Source: JBCBTD01 sp039818825
Lineage (GTDB): Bacteria; Pseudomonadota; Alphaproteobacteria; Geminicoccales; Geminicoccaceae
Reading direction: 5' to 3'
NCBI GenBank assembly: GCA_039818825.1
Contig: JBCBTD010000019.1
Span: 1 to 64,000 of the forward strand
DNA length: 64,000 nucleotides
Shown here in pieces: positions 28,601-38,734 of the stretch. Under the pieces are notes generated by a model. That model made no database searches and was not told the DNA's origin. It saw nothing but the letters and a program-made list of their open reading frames with translations. The position numbers and the translations under genes were made by a program. Numbering within the stretch: the first letter of the stretch is position 1; each line of letters opens with the position of its first letter.

Positions 28601-29069
28601 GGGGATCGTCGTCGCCAAGCAGGAGCGGACGGGAGCCCGCGGTCGGTTCGCATTCGTCACGCTCTCGGATCCGAGTGGTCAGGTCGAGCTCACGGTCTAC
28701 AACGACTTGCTGCTGCAAGCCCGCGACCGGCTGGAAGGCAGCGAGCCGGTGATCGTGCACGTCGACGTGCGCAGCGACGGGGAAGACCTGCGGCTGATCG
28801 CCCAGGACGTCGAGGTGGTAGCCGATGCCGTCGGCACCAAGCGCTCGTTCGTCGAGATCGACATGGTCAACCCAGCGGCGCTCGACGGTCTGTTGTCACT
28901 CTTGGGTGCCGACGCGCCGGGCAGCTCACGGGTGCGGCTGATCGTTCCCGGCGAGGACGACTCGGAATGCGTGCACCTCGAGCTGCCCGACGATCACCTG
29001 CTCGCTATGACGCGCCGGGCCGACGTCGAGGCGCTGGCAGGAGTGCGGGGCGTGCGCGACGTCGGCTGA
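25608..29069 (+). CDS. dnaE: DNA polymerase III subunit alpha
   Basis: Replicative DNA polymerase (1153 residues, DnaE1 type). It has an N-terminal PHP domain, palm with PDFDIDFCQDRRDEVIEY (catalytic aspartates) and GPGRGSGAGSVVAW, YQEQVMRIAQELAGYSLGGA, then helix-hairpin-helix and an OB fold around residues 1000-1075. In the PHP domain the first motif reads HLRVRTAWSLLES, where other proteobacterial DnaE proteins have His at the first R-T position, so metal binding there is probably lost. It starts at TTG 25608, with GAGGAG 6 bases upstream; no ATG fits the family N-terminus. Confidence 0.97.
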   Translation: MSHAAFVHLRVRTAWSLLESTVRLDRLVAACQTAAMPAVAMTDHASLFGAVDFGAKAAAGGVQPIIGCLLPVAVAATERGEPIVGDVVLLCQSEAGYGSLLKLLSAAYFKDASRETWVETDHLAQHHDGLILLTGGSDGALGRLLSAGRSGDATATMERLLGAFGDRLYVELIRTGEEAEPLTEPWFLEQAYAKGVPLVATNDVRFIERDDHRPHDALGCIAHGRRLVEEDRPRTSADHRFKTADEMADLFRDLPEAIANTMVVARRTAFKVQTRAPILPAFPVGAGRDEAEELRVQASSGLEERLARHVRPHLEDDPEAQLQRYRDRLAFELDVIVQMRFPGYFLIVSDFIRWAKDRGIPVGPGRGSGAGSVVAWALAITDLDPLRFGLLFERFLNPERVSMPDFDIDFCQDRRDEVIEYVAERYGTDRVAHIITFGRLQARAVVRDVGRVMGLPYGQVDRISKLIPNNPASPPTIEQALEMEPRLEQERRGDEQVADLIGVARRLEGLPRHASTHAAGVVIGDRPLDELVPLYRDPRSAMPVTQYDMKAAEKVGLVKFDFLGLTTLTLLRTAERLVNDRLGIPLVLDDLPLDDPAAYALMSRAETNNVFQLESGGMKAALVQLKPDCFEDIIAMVSLYRPGPMDNIPRYIAVKHGREDPAYLCRELEPILAETNGVIIYQEQVMRIAQELAGYSLGGADLLRRAMGKKIKAEMDQQRDVFVEGAMRRALDENLAVTLFEQVAKFASYGFNKSHAAAYALLAYQTAYLKANHPLAFFAAAMTMDRGNHARLAAAREELVRKGIALLGPDVNRSGVLFSVERLADSDDAGALRFALAAIRGVGEQAMTALVAEREREGTYGDIFDLCARLGPKTINRRLLEALVRAGALDGFGPSRAVHLAAIEAALRHGAASADAAADDQVGLFEQAEVSIPKPKLPDVSPQPMAQVLEEEHQALGFFLSAHPLDSLRGTLDRLGVVPIADLHGRVNDSRERILKLAGIVVAKQERTGARGRFAFVTLSDPSGQVELTVYNDLLLQARDRLEGSEPVIVHVDVRSDGEDLRLIAQDVEVVADAVGTKRSFVEIDMVNPAALDGLLSLLGADAPGSSRVRLIVPGEDDSECVHLELPDDHLLAMTRRADVEALAGVRGVRDVG

Positions 29070-29115
29070 GGTTGGTCACGCGGAGCGCCGGCGACCGCGG
29101 ACGACGCCCACTCGA

Positions 29116-30234
29116 TCAGACGTAGACGATGCGTGGCATCGGTTTCGTGCGGCTGGTGTCGAGCTTGGCGGCGACCGATTTGGCGAGGCCGAGATAGGCT
29201 GTGGCTTGCGGTCCGTCGGGTTCGCTCGCAACGACGGGAGCGCCGCTGTCGGACAGCTCGCGGATGATCGGGTCGAGCGGGATCTCCGCCAGGAAATCGA
29301 CCTCGTACTGCGTCGCTGTCGCCCGTGCGCCGCCATGGGCAAACACGTCGGTGCGATGGCCGCAATTGGGGCAGCAGAAGTAGCTCATGTTCTCGACGAC
29401 GCCGAGAATGGGCACGTTCACCTTGCGGAACATCGCGATCGCTTTCTTGGCGTCCAGAAGTGCGATGTCCTGAGGCGTCGAGACGATGACCGCGCCGGTC
29501 AGCGGCACCCGCTGCGCCATCGTGAGCTGGGCGTCGCCCGTGCCTGGCGGCAGATCGATGACGAGCACGTCGAGTTCGCCCCAGGCGACGTCGCCGAGCA
29601 TCTGCTGTATGGCACTTTGGACCATCGGCCCACGCCAAATCATCGGCGTGTCTTCGTCGACGAGGAAGCCCATCGACATCACCGTTACGCCGTGGCGGGC
29701 CATCGGCTGCAGCTTGGCGCCGTCCGGTGACGACGTCGGCCGGCCGCTTATTCCGAACATCCGAGGTAGTGACGGACCGTAGATGTCGGCGTCGAGAATG
29801 CCGGTCCTGAGACCGCTCCGCGCCAGGCCGACGGCGAGGTTCACGGCGGTCGTCGACTTGCCGACACCGCCCTTGCCACTGGCGACCGCGACGATGGAGC
29901 GCACGCCCTCGACGAGGGGCTTGGCCGGTGGCGCGGCAGGACCGCCGGAAGCAGCGGCCGGCCGGCCGACGTTCGACGGCGGCGCCCGCTCGGCGGTGAG
30001 CACCGCGGTGACCGAGGTGACGCCCGGCAATGCCCGGACTTTGGCCTCAGCGGCCAATCTCACGGCTTCCATCCGTGACGCCAGCCCAGGGTCGCACTCC
30101 AACGTGAAGCCGACGTTGCTGCCCTTCACCGTCACACCGCCGACCAGCCGCGAGCCGACGACATCGCCGTCACCGTCGGGGCCCGGCACCGTCGCCAGCA
30201 CTGCCAAAACATCATCTCGCGAGACGTCGACCAA
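29116..30234 (-). CDS. mrp: Mrp/ApbC iron-sulfur cluster carrier ATPase
   Basis: P-loop ATPase that carries and transfers [4Fe-4S] clusters to apoproteins. It has 372 residues from a TTG start at 30234, preceded by AGGAGG. An N-terminal DUF59/MIP18 domain (1-80) is followed by a Pro/Ala linker, the deviant Walker A SGKGGVGKST (119-128), DADIYGPSLPRM, and the cluster-binding CPNC motif in YFCCPNCGHR. It converges on dnaE and diverges from hflK. Longer frames upstream overlap hflK and are not coding. Confidence 0.95.
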   Translation of the reverse strand: MVDVSRDDVLAVLATVPGPDGDGDVVGSRLVGGVTVKGSNVGFTLECDPGLASRMEAVRLAAEAKVRALPGVTSVTAVLTAERAPPSNVGRPAAASGGPAAPPAKPLVEGVRSIVAVASGKGGVGKSTTAVNLAVGLARSGLRTGILDADIYGPSLPRMFGISGRPTSSPDGAKLQPMARHGVTVMSMGFLVDEDTPMIWRGPMVQSAIQQMLGDVAWGELDVLVIDLPPGTGDAQLTMAQRVPLTGAVIVSTPQDIALLDAKKAIAMFRKVNVPILGVVENMSYFCCPNCGHRTDVFAHGGARATATQYEVDFLAEIPLDPIIRELSDSGAPVVASEPDGPQATAYLGLAKSVAAKLDTSRTKPMPRIVYV

Positions 30235-30236
30235 GG

Positions 30237-30265
30237 TTGAATGCCTCCTGCTACCGGCCGATATA
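30237..30265 (+). promoter_or_regulatory. candidate promoter of the hflK operon
   Basis: TTGAAT (30237-30242) and GATATA (30260-30265) are separated by 17 bases; TATAAG at 30262-30267 is an alternative -10. They lie in the 90-base divergent gap between mrp and hflK and overlap the ribosome site of mrp on the other strand. Confidence 0.35.
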
Positions 30266-30324
30266 AGGCACCACGCGGCGGCCGACGAGAGGCCGTTGTA
30301 AGCCCAGTCGCTCGAGGACGCAGG

Positions 30325-31515
30325 ATGCCCTGGAACAATCAAGGCGGACGATGGCAAGGCGGTGGCGGCCAAGGCCCTTGGGGTGGCCGCCCCGGCAGCG
30401 GTGGACCGTCGGGCGGCGGGCAGCAGCCGCCGGATCTGGAAGACCTGATCCGCAAAGGCCAAGAGCGGTTCCGCCAGATGTTTCCGGGTGGCGGCGGCGG
30501 CGGGCCATTCGCCAACCGTGCGCTCCTCGGCGGCGGCTTGGCGATCCTCGTGGCCCTGTGGCTTGCGTCCGGCTTTTACCGGGTTCAGCCCGCCGAGCGC
30601 GGCGTCGAACTGATGTTCGGACGGTTCTACGAAGTGACCGATCCCGGCCTGCGCTACCACTGGCCGTGGCCGATTCAGAGCGTGCTGCTGCCCGAGGTGG
30701 AGCGGGTGAACCGGGTCGAGGTCGGATTTCGTTCGGCGGCACCCGGTGGCAATCGCGCCGCCGCCGGCCGCGAGGTGCTGGGTGAGAGCTTGATGCTGAC
30801 CGGCGACGAGAACATCGTCGACATCAACTTCGTCATCCTGTGGAAGATCTCCGTCCCCGAGAACTACTTGTTCAACGTGCGTGACCCCGAAGAGACGGTG
30901 AAGTCGGCTTCCGAAAGCGTGATGCGTGAGCTGGTCGGACGCTCGACGATCACCGAGGTGACGACCGAAGGCCGTGGCATCCTGGAGACCGATGCGCGAG
31001 CCCAGCTGCAGCTGCTGCTCGACGACTACGGCGCCGGCATCTTGATCAACGAGATCCAGTTGCAAAAAGCCGACCCGCCAGCGGAGGTGATCGAGTCGTT
31101 CCGCGACGTGCAGCGTGCTCAAGCAGACCGCGAGCGGCTGCAGAACGAGGCAGAGGCGTTCGCCAACGACATCCTGCCCCGCGCCCGCGGCGACGCCGAG
31201 CAGATGATCCAGCAGGCACAAGCCTATCGCGAGGAAGTGGTCGCTCGGGCCGAAGGTGAGGCGTCGCGGTTCTTGGCGGTGTTGACCGAGTACGCCAACG
31301 CCCGCGAGGTGACGGCCGAGCGCATGTACCTCGAGACGATGGAAGCCGTGCTCAGCGACATGAACAAGTTGGTCGTCGACGGTTCGGTCGGCACCGACTC
31401 CGGTGTCGTTCCGTACCTGCCGCTGCCGGCGCTGCAGGATCAGCAACGGCGGTCCGCCGCAACGCCCGCCGCGCCTTCAGACGCGGGCACGTCCAGCCTC
31501 CCCGGGAGCCAGTGA
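30325..31515 (+). CDS. hflK: FtsH protease modulator HflK
   Basis: SPFH/band-7 membrane protein that forms large HflK-HflC cages around FtsH and modulates membrane protein degradation. It has 396 residues: a Gly/Gln/Pro-rich cytoplasmic start (PWNNQGGRW, GGGG tracts), one transmembrane segment around 70-90, then the SPFH domain in the periplasm and a long helix rich in Glu, Arg and Ala. The ATG at 30325 is chosen because GACGCAGG precedes it and the family N-terminus is MPWNNQGG-like. hflC follows after 2 bases. Confidence 0.95.
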   Translation: MPWNNQGGRWQGGGGQGPWGGRPGSGGPSGGGQQPPDLEDLIRKGQERFRQMFPGGGGGGPFANRALLGGGLAILVALWLASGFYRVQPAERGVELMFGRFYEVTDPGLRYHWPWPIQSVLLPEVERVNRVEVGFRSAAPGGNRAAAGREVLGESLMLTGDENIVDINFVILWKISVPENYLFNVRDPEETVKSASESVMRELVGRSTITEVTTEGRGILETDARAQLQLLLDDYGAGILINEIQLQKADPPAEVIESFRDVQRAQADRERLQNEAEAFANDILPRARGDAEQMIQQAQAYREEVVARAEGEASRFLAVLTEYANAREVTAERMYLETMEAVLSDMNKLVVDGSVGTDSGVVPYLPLPALQDQQRRSAATPAAPSDAGTSSLPGSQ

Positions 31516-31517
31516 CC

Positions 31518-32546
31518 ATGGGCCGTCGAACCATCATTCTGCTTGCCGTCGGCGCTGGTCTTCTGCTGACGCTCGTTTCGTCGGCTTACGTCGTACGTGA
31601 GGCCGAGCAAGCGATCGTCCTGCGTTTCGGCGCGGTCCAGCGCACGGTCCAAGAGGCGGGCCTGCACTTCCGCCTACCGTTCATCGACCAAGTCATCTAC
31701 CTCGACCGCCGCGTGCTGGCGGTCGATGTGCAGCCGCAGGAGCTCATCCTGGGCGATAGGCGTCGATTGGTCGTCGACAGCTACGCGCGCTATCGAATCG
31801 TCGATCCGGCGCTGTTCTACCAGCGGGTGCGAACCGAGGCCGGGCTGCAGGCTCAGATCCAGCCGATCTTGAACTCTTCGATGCGTAACGTACTCGGCGA
31901 GGTGCCGCTGTTCACGGTTCTCTCGGCGGATCGTGACGACCTCATGGGGCGGATCGAAGAGCGGGCGAACGTGGCACTCGGGCAGTACGGCATCGACGTG
32001 GTCGACATCCGGATCAAGCGTGCAGACCTGCCGGCGGAGAACAGTCAGGCCATCTATCGGCGGATGCAGACCGAACGCGAGCAGGAGGCACGCGAGCTGC
32101 GCGCTCAAGGTGCCGAGTTGGCGCAGCGTATTCGTGCCCGAGCGGAGCGCGAGCGGACGGTCCTCATCGCCGAGGCGCAGCGTGACTCTCAGATCCTGCG
32201 CGGCGAGGGCGACGGCACGGCGGTGCGGATCTTCGCCGAAGCGTTCACGCAGGATGCGTCGTTCTTCCGCTTCTACCGTTCGATGCAGGCCTATCGCGAA
32301 GCGCTGGGCGCCGACACGACCCAATTCGTGATGTCGCCTGAGAGCGACTTCTTCCGGTACTTCGGGGACGGCTCGATTGCCGAGATGATTGCCGCGGCCC
32401 CACCTCTGCCCGAGCCTGGGGTCGACGAGCAGGCCAGTCCAGAGGCAGCCCTCGATCCGACGACGACACCCGGTGACGACGACAGCGAAACGACCGATGC
32501 CGGGGCGTTGGAAGCTGCCGGCGAACCGGCCGGTGTGCTACGTTGA
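31518..32546 (+). CDS. hflC: FtsH protease modulator HflC
   Basis: SPFH partner of HflK. It has 342 residues: a signal-anchor helix (about 5-25), the SPFH domain beginning VVREAEQAIVLRFGAVQRT, a helical region with ERTVLIAEAQRDSQILRGEGD, and FFRFYRSMQAYREAL. The C-terminus is a roughly 55-residue Pro/Asp/Glu-rich tail, longer and more acidic than in E. coli. GTG at 31512 in the same frame overlaps the hflK stop; ATG 31518 has the better-placed GGGAG. Confidence 0.95.
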   Translation: MGRRTIILLAVGAGLLLTLVSSAYVVREAEQAIVLRFGAVQRTVQEAGLHFRLPFIDQVIYLDRRVLAVDVQPQELILGDRRRLVVDSYARYRIVDPALFYQRVRTEAGLQAQIQPILNSSMRNVLGEVPLFTVLSADRDDLMGRIEERANVALGQYGIDVVDIRIKRADLPAENSQAIYRRMQTEREQEARELRAQGAELAQRIRARAERERTVLIAEAQRDSQILRGEGDGTAVRIFAEAFTQDASFFRFYRSMQAYREALGADTTQFVMSPESDFFRYFGDGSIAEMIAAAPPLPEPGVDEQASPEAALDPTTTPGDDDSETTDAGALEAAGEPAGVLR

Positions 32547-32581
32547 TGGCGTGACGACGCCGCCCGGCGCGAGTACCAACG

Positions 32582-32767
32582 TTGCATGATCTTTGGATTG
32601 CGCTGGCGTTGGTCGTGGTGATCGAGGGCTTCCTTTGGGCAGCCTTCCCCCACACCATGAAGGATGCCGCTCGTCGCCTATTGGACCTTCCGACAGGATG
32701 GGTTCGAGGCGGCGGTGTGGTGGCCATGGCCATCGGCGTCGCCTGCGTTTGGATCGTGCGCGGCTGA
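32582..32767 (+). CDS. DUF2065 (YjeT-like) small membrane protein
   Basis: Protein of 61 residues with two hydrophobic helices (about 4-22 and 42-58): DLWIALALVVVIEGFLWAAFP, then a short basic loop and GGGVVAMAIGVACVWIVRG. The spacing and motifs fit the DUF2065 family, often encoded between hflC and a Do-like protease; E. coli YjeT lies near hflKC. Function unknown. It starts at TTG 32582 (next codons HDLW) with a poor ribosome site. Confidence 0.85.
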   Translation: MHDLWIALALVVVIEGFLWAAFPHTMKDAARRLLDLPTGWVRGGGVVAMAIGVACVWIVRG

Positions 32768-32830
32768 TCGCCACTGCGGCAAGCCTGGACCGGCGGCAGA
32801 GGCCGGCTCGAACATGAGGAAGCGTGCTCG

Positions 32831-34336
32831 ATGGCACTGACTAGACCGATCTCCACCGCACGCGGCTTGGTGGCCGGAGCCGTGTGGCTCGGTCTCGTGG
32901 TGGGGATGATCGCGGCGCCGCCGCCGGTGGCGGCGCAGACCATTCCTGCGGAAGGTTTCGCAGACTTGGTGGAGCGGGTGGCACCTGCGGTGGTGAACAT
33001 CTCCACCACGCGACGCGTCGATGGCGTCGAGGGGCCGCAGTTCCCGGTTCCTCAGTTTCCGCCCGGCTCGCCGTTCGAGGACTTCTTCCGCGACTTTTTC
33101 GGCCAGAACCCGGACGGTGGTCCGTCCGATCGACCGACGCCGCGGGAGTCGTTCTCCTTGGGCTCGGGCTTCGTCGTCGATCCTTCGGGCTACGTCGTGA
33201 CCAACAATCACGTCATCGCCGAAGCCGACGAGATCCGGGTGATCTTCAGCGACAACTCGGAGTTTCCAGCGACACTCGTCGGCCGCGATCCGAAGACCGA
33301 TTTGGCCGTGCTGAAGATCGAGGCCGACGAGCCGTTCCCAGCGCTCGAATGGGCCGACAGCGACGAAATCCGTGTCGGTCAGTTGATGATCGCCATCGGC
33401 AATCCGTTCGGCCTCGGCTCGACGGTGACGTCAGGCATCGTTTCCGCCCGTGGTCGGGACATCCGGGCCGGCCCTTACGACGACTTCATCCAGGTCGACG
33501 CTGCTATCAACCGCGGCAATTCCGGTGGCCCCAGCTTCACCATCGACGGTCGTGTGTTCGGCGTGAACACGGCGATCTTTTCGCCGTCCGGCGGCAATGT
33601 CGGGATCGGCTTCGCCATTCCGTCCAACCTTGCGCGGCCGGTGATCGACTCGTTGATCGCCGATGGGCGGGTGGTTCGCGGCTGGCTCGGCGTTCGCATC
33701 CAGAGCGTGACGCCGGAGATCGCCGAGAGCCTGGGCCTGCCTGACGACGACGGAGCACTCGTGGCGAGCGTCACGCCCGGCGGACCGGCCGCCGACGCCG
33801 GCATCGAAGCCGGCGACGTGATCGTCGAGTTCGACGGCAAGCGTATCGAGCGGATGCGCGGGTTACCGCGAATCGTCGCCGAAACGCCGGTCGGCAAAGC
33901 GGTCGATGTAGAGATCTTCCGCCGTGGGGAGTCCGCGACCATCCAGGCGACGCTCGGTGAGCTGCCCAGCGACGAGGAGTTGGCGCAGCTGGGGGACACC
34001 CGCGGCGGTGAACAGGCGCCGACGGTCGATCGAGCCGAGCTGACGTCATTGGGCCTGACGGTGGCGGCGCTAACGCCTGAGCTGCGTGAGAACTTCCAGC
34101 TGCCACCAGAGGCAGGAGGTGTGGTGATCGTCGAGGTGACCGGCGGATCTCCCGCTGCAGAGGAGAACCTCCGTCCCGGCGATCTGATCCTCGAGGTCGG
34201 GCAGGAAACCGTGAGCTCGCCGCCGGAACTCACCGCCAAGGTGTCCGAAGCCCAGGGCAGTGGCAAACGTTCGGTGTTGCTCCTCGTCGACCGCCAGGGC
34301 GACCTGCGGTTCGTGGCTCTCAGGTTCACGTCCTGA
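32831..34336 (+). CDS. degP: periplasmic serine endoprotease, DegP/Do family
   Basis: Periplasmic protease-chaperone of 501 residues. The signal peptide runs to about residue 35 (AAPPPVAAQ). The trypsin-like domain has the triad His127 (NNHVIAEAD), Asp157 (KTDLAVLK) and Ser231 (RGNSGGPSF). Two PDZ domains follow at about 260-360 and 400-495. A Pro/Phe-rich loop (70-105) between the first strands resembles the LA loop of the family. Placed after hflK-hflC-DUF2065, it completes an envelope quality-control operon. Confidence 0.95.
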   Translation: MALTRPISTARGLVAGAVWLGLVVGMIAAPPPVAAQTIPAEGFADLVERVAPAVVNISTTRRVDGVEGPQFPVPQFPPGSPFEDFFRDFFGQNPDGGPSDRPTPRESFSLGSGFVVDPSGYVVTNNHVIAEADEIRVIFSDNSEFPATLVGRDPKTDLAVLKIEADEPFPALEWADSDEIRVGQLMIAIGNPFGLGSTVTSGIVSARGRDIRAGPYDDFIQVDAAINRGNSGGPSFTIDGRVFGVNTAIFSPSGGNVGIGFAIPSNLARPVIDSLIADGRVVRGWLGVRIQSVTPEIAESLGLPDDDGALVASVTPGGPAADAGIEAGDVIVEFDGKRIERMRGLPRIVAETPVGKAVDVEIFRRGESATIQATLGELPSDEELAQLGDTRGGEQAPTVDRAELTSLGLTVAALTPELRENFQLPPEAGGVVIVEVTGGSPAAEENLRPGDLILEVGQETVSSPPELTAKVSEAQGSGKRSVLLLVDRQGDLRFVALRFTS

Positions 34337-34347
34337 CTGTCGACGCG

Positions 34348-35235
34348 TCAGTTCTCCACGAACTGTTCCCGCCGATAGCCTTGGAGGAACAGCACACCGG
34401 TCAGATCGGCGACGTCCAGCCGGTGTGGCACGGCAGCGCGTACGGTTTGATGCGCGCGAAAAGCGACGCCGAGCCCGGCGGCCTGGAGCATCGGGATGTC
34501 GTTGGCGCCATCGCCCACAGCCAGCACGTCGTCGTCGCCAAGGCCGTGCGCTGTGCGGAGTTCGGCGAGGGTCGCGACTTTGGCGTCCTGACCGAGCAGC
34601 GGTGGCACGACTTTCCCGGTCAGCTTGCCGTCTCGAAGCTCCAGGACGTTCGCTCGGTCGATGTCGAAGCCGACGCGCTCGCGGACGCGTCGCGTGAAAT
34701 AGGTGAACCCGCCGGAGACGAGGGCGCTCGCGGCCCCGTTGGCGCGCATCGTCCGCACCAACGTCGTGGCCCCCGGTGTGAGCGGCGTTCGCCCTTCGGC
34801 GATCTCCGAGAGCGTCGTCTCGGGCAGGCCGGCGAGGAGTTCCACTCGGGACGGCAGCGATTGCTCGAACGGGATTTCGCCATTCATCGTCCGCCGGGTC
34901 ACCTCGGCGATCTCGGCTTTGAGACCGAGGGCGTCGGCGAGCTCGTCGATGCACTCCACCTCGATGATCGTGCTATCCATGTCACAGAGGAGCAGCCGTT
35001 TCCGCCGGCCCTCGAAGGGGAGCGCGCAGACGTCTACCGGTTCGGCGTCGAGGGCATCGCGGACGAGGCGTTGGGCGACCGTCGGCTCCAGTTCGACCGG
35101 TCCCAGCTCCAGCGCTTCGCCGGCCGACAGCCACTCGATCTCGGTTTCCGGCAGCGCGCGTCGCGCGCGCTCGACGAGCGTCGCGTCCAAGGGCCGCCGC
35201 GCAGGGTCGGCGATCAAGCAAACGACGGTGGCCAT
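34348..35235 (-). CDS. serB: phosphoserine phosphatase SerB
   Basis: HAD-family phosphatase making serine from phosphoserine. It has 295 residues: a short N-terminal regulatory half (1-75) and the catalytic domain with DMDSTIIEVECIDELAD (Asp85 nucleophile, Asp87), SGGFTYFTRRVRERVGFD, and GDGANDIPMLQAAGLGVAFRA. The AGGAGGGG ribosome site supports the ATG at 35235. That ATG shares two bases with the start codon of miaA on the other strand. It converges on degP with only 11 bases between stops. Confidence 0.95.
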   Translation of the reverse strand: MATVVCLIADPARRPLDATLVERARRALPETEIEWLSAGEALELGPVELEPTVAQRLVRDALDAEPVDVCALPFEGRRKRLLLCDMDSTIIEVECIDELADALGLKAEIAEVTRRTMNGEIPFEQSLPSRVELLAGLPETTLSEIAEGRTPLTPGATTLVRTMRANGAASALVSGGFTYFTRRVRERVGFDIDRANVLELRDGKLTGKVVPPLLGQDAKVATLAELRTAHGLGDDDVLAVGDGANDIPMLQAAGLGVAFRAHQTVRAAVPHRLDVADLTGVLFLQGYRREQFVEN

Positions 35236-36223
35236 GGGCCCCTCCTGGCTGCGCGCGCCGACTGACGGCGCGGGCGGGTTCTGCCTCATCGCGGGCACGA
35301 CCGCGAGTGGCAAGTCGACCCTGGCGCTGGCCCTTGCCGAGCGAGCGGGCGGCGTGATCGTCAACGCCGACAGCGTGCAGCTGTACCGCAGTCTGCCGAC
35401 GCTGACGGCGCGACCGACGCCGACCGATCTCGCCCGGGCCGAGCACCTGCTCTACGGCATACTCGACGACGACGAGCGCGGTTCGGTGGCGCAATGGCTG
35501 AAGCTGGCCGTTGCAGCGATCTGGGCGGTACAGCCGCGGTTGGCGATCGTCACCGGCGGCACGGGGTTCTATCTGGAGGCGCTGTTGGCCGGGCTCGCCG
35601 ACGTTCCGGCAACACCGCCTGAGCTTCGTGCTGCGAGCGGACAGGCTTTCGCTCGGCTCGGTCACGCCGGATTCGCAGCAGAACTCGGGCGTCTCGATCC
35701 TCGACTAGCCAGCCGTGGGCTGCCGAAGGACCCGCAGCGGCTGCGGCGGGCGTGGGAAGTGTGCACGCTGACCGGTCGCTCGTTGACCGACTGGGAGGGG
35801 CAGCGCACCCCGCCGTCGCTGCCGCCTTGGCGCGGTGGCGTGGCATTGCTGCCGCCACGCGAGGTTCTTTGGCACCGGATCGACCGTCGAACACGCGCGA
35901 TGGTCGGGGCGGGCGTGGTCGACGAGATCGCTGCTTGGCGCGCCGGCCCAGACGCCGGCAGGTCGCCGCTCCGCCATGCGGACGGCGTGGCGGCGTTCGG
36001 TGAGCATCTGGACGGCCGGATCACGCTGGACGCGGCGATCGTCGGGACGAGTGTGAAGGTTCGGCGCTATGCGAAGCGCCAACGCACGTGGCTGCGACAC
36101 CGTCTTCCGGTCCTCGTTCACACCGCCGAGGTCGGCGAGAGCCTGCTTGGCACGCTCGGCGACGGTGTGGGTCGTTTCGACGCGGCCAGCTCCGAGGTTG
36201 ACCCACCGCGGGCCGCCGACTAG
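35234..36223 (+). CDS. miaA: tRNA dimethylallyltransferase
   Basis: Adds the dimethylallyl group to A37 of tRNAs reading UNN codons. It has 329 residues with P-loop GTTASGKS (21-28), NADSVQLYRSLP, the VTGGTGFYLEALLAG block and the RYAKRQRTWLR substrate-binding helix. The ATG at 35234 lies within serB's start region. Its upstream sequence is serB coding DNA and shows no clear ribosome site; no alternative ATG, GTG or TTG precedes the P-loop. Some family positions differ (DPQRLRRAWEV intact), and function looks preserved. Confidence 0.92.
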   Translation: MGPSWLRAPTDGAGGFCLIAGTTASGKSTLALALAERAGGVIVNADSVQLYRSLPTLTARPTPTDLARAEHLLYGILDDDERGSVAQWLKLAVAAIWAVQPRLAIVTGGTGFYLEALLAGLADVPATPPELRAASGQAFARLGHAGFAAELGRLDPRLASRGLPKDPQRLRRAWEVCTLTGRSLTDWEGQRTPPSLPPWRGGVALLPPREVLWHRIDRRTRAMVGAGVVDEIAAWRAGPDAGRSPLRHADGVAAFGEHLDGRITLDAAIVGTSVKVRRYAKRQRTWLRHRLPVLVHTAEVGESLLGTLGDGVGRFDAASSEVDPPRAAD

Positions 36224-36330
36224 CGTTCGCTGCCCGGGGTTAGGGCCGATGTGCGCCGTTTTTTCGTACAGCGCTGCCACGGCCCGATCCGTTACCGCTT
36301 CGACCGAGCAGTTCTGGACTGGACACCGCC

Positions 36331-38124
<1,794 letters not shown>

Positions 38125-38164
38125 CGGTCTGCCGCCGGGTACTGGCCCCAGGAGGGGGCGCGAC

Positions 38165-38695
38165 TTGCTCTACGAACATCGCGAGACGGTCAACGAACTA
38201 CGCCGCCACACCGTGGCCGTGTTGGTCGACAACGAGCCGGGTGTGCTCGCCCGGGTGATCGGGCTGTTTTCCGGCCGCGGCTACAACATCGACAGTCTGA
38301 CGGTGGCGGAGGTCGACCAGGCGGCGCACCTTTCCCGAATCACCATCGTGACGACCGGCACCGAACAGATCATCGAGCAGATCAAAGCGCTGTTGGGCAA
38401 GCAGGTGCCGGTTCGGCAACTTGCCGACCTGACCGTGGAGGGCGACGTGATCGAGCGCGAGTTGGCGCTCGCCAAGGTCACCGGCGACCGCGGCCGACTG
38501 ATCGATGCACTGCGGGTGGCGGACTTCATGGGCGCGCGGCTGATCGATCGGACGATCGACACCCTGACGTTCGAGGTCACGGGATCCAGTGAAGACATCG
38601 ACAGCTTCTTGACGTTGCTGGAGCCTGTCGAAGTCAGCCGGGCCGGCGTCGTCGCCATGGCCCGCGGCCCGCGCACGCTGTCCCCTGCCGCCTGA
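38165..38695 (+). CDS. ilvH: acetolactate synthase, small (regulatory) subunit
   Basis: Regulatory partner of IlvB, conferring valine feedback inhibition. It has 176 residues. The N-terminal ACT domain is HTVAVLVDNEPGVLARVIGL then FSGRGYNIDSLTVAEV, and the C-terminal domain ends FLTLLEPVEVSRAGVVAMARG. The TTG start at 38165 is preceded by AGGAGGGG with 8-base spacing; no ATG is available before the ACT domain. ilvC follows 39 bases downstream. Confidence 0.95.
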   Translation: MLYEHRETVNELRRHTVAVLVDNEPGVLARVIGLFSGRGYNIDSLTVAEVDQAAHLSRITIVTTGTEQIIEQIKALLGKQVPVRQLADLTVEGDVIERELALAKVTGDRGRLIDALRVADFMGARLIDRTIDTLTFEVTGSSEDIDSFLTLLEPVEVSRAGVVAMARGPRTLSPAA

Positions 38696-38734
38696 ACCGC
38701 TACCGACGCACGCCAAGACGAAGGACAACCAATC

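Noticed and set aside
30235..31446. N-terminal extension of mrp across hflK
   Set aside because: The frame is open, but the extension is antisense to hflK and the TTG at 30234 has a good ribosome site and the family N-terminus.
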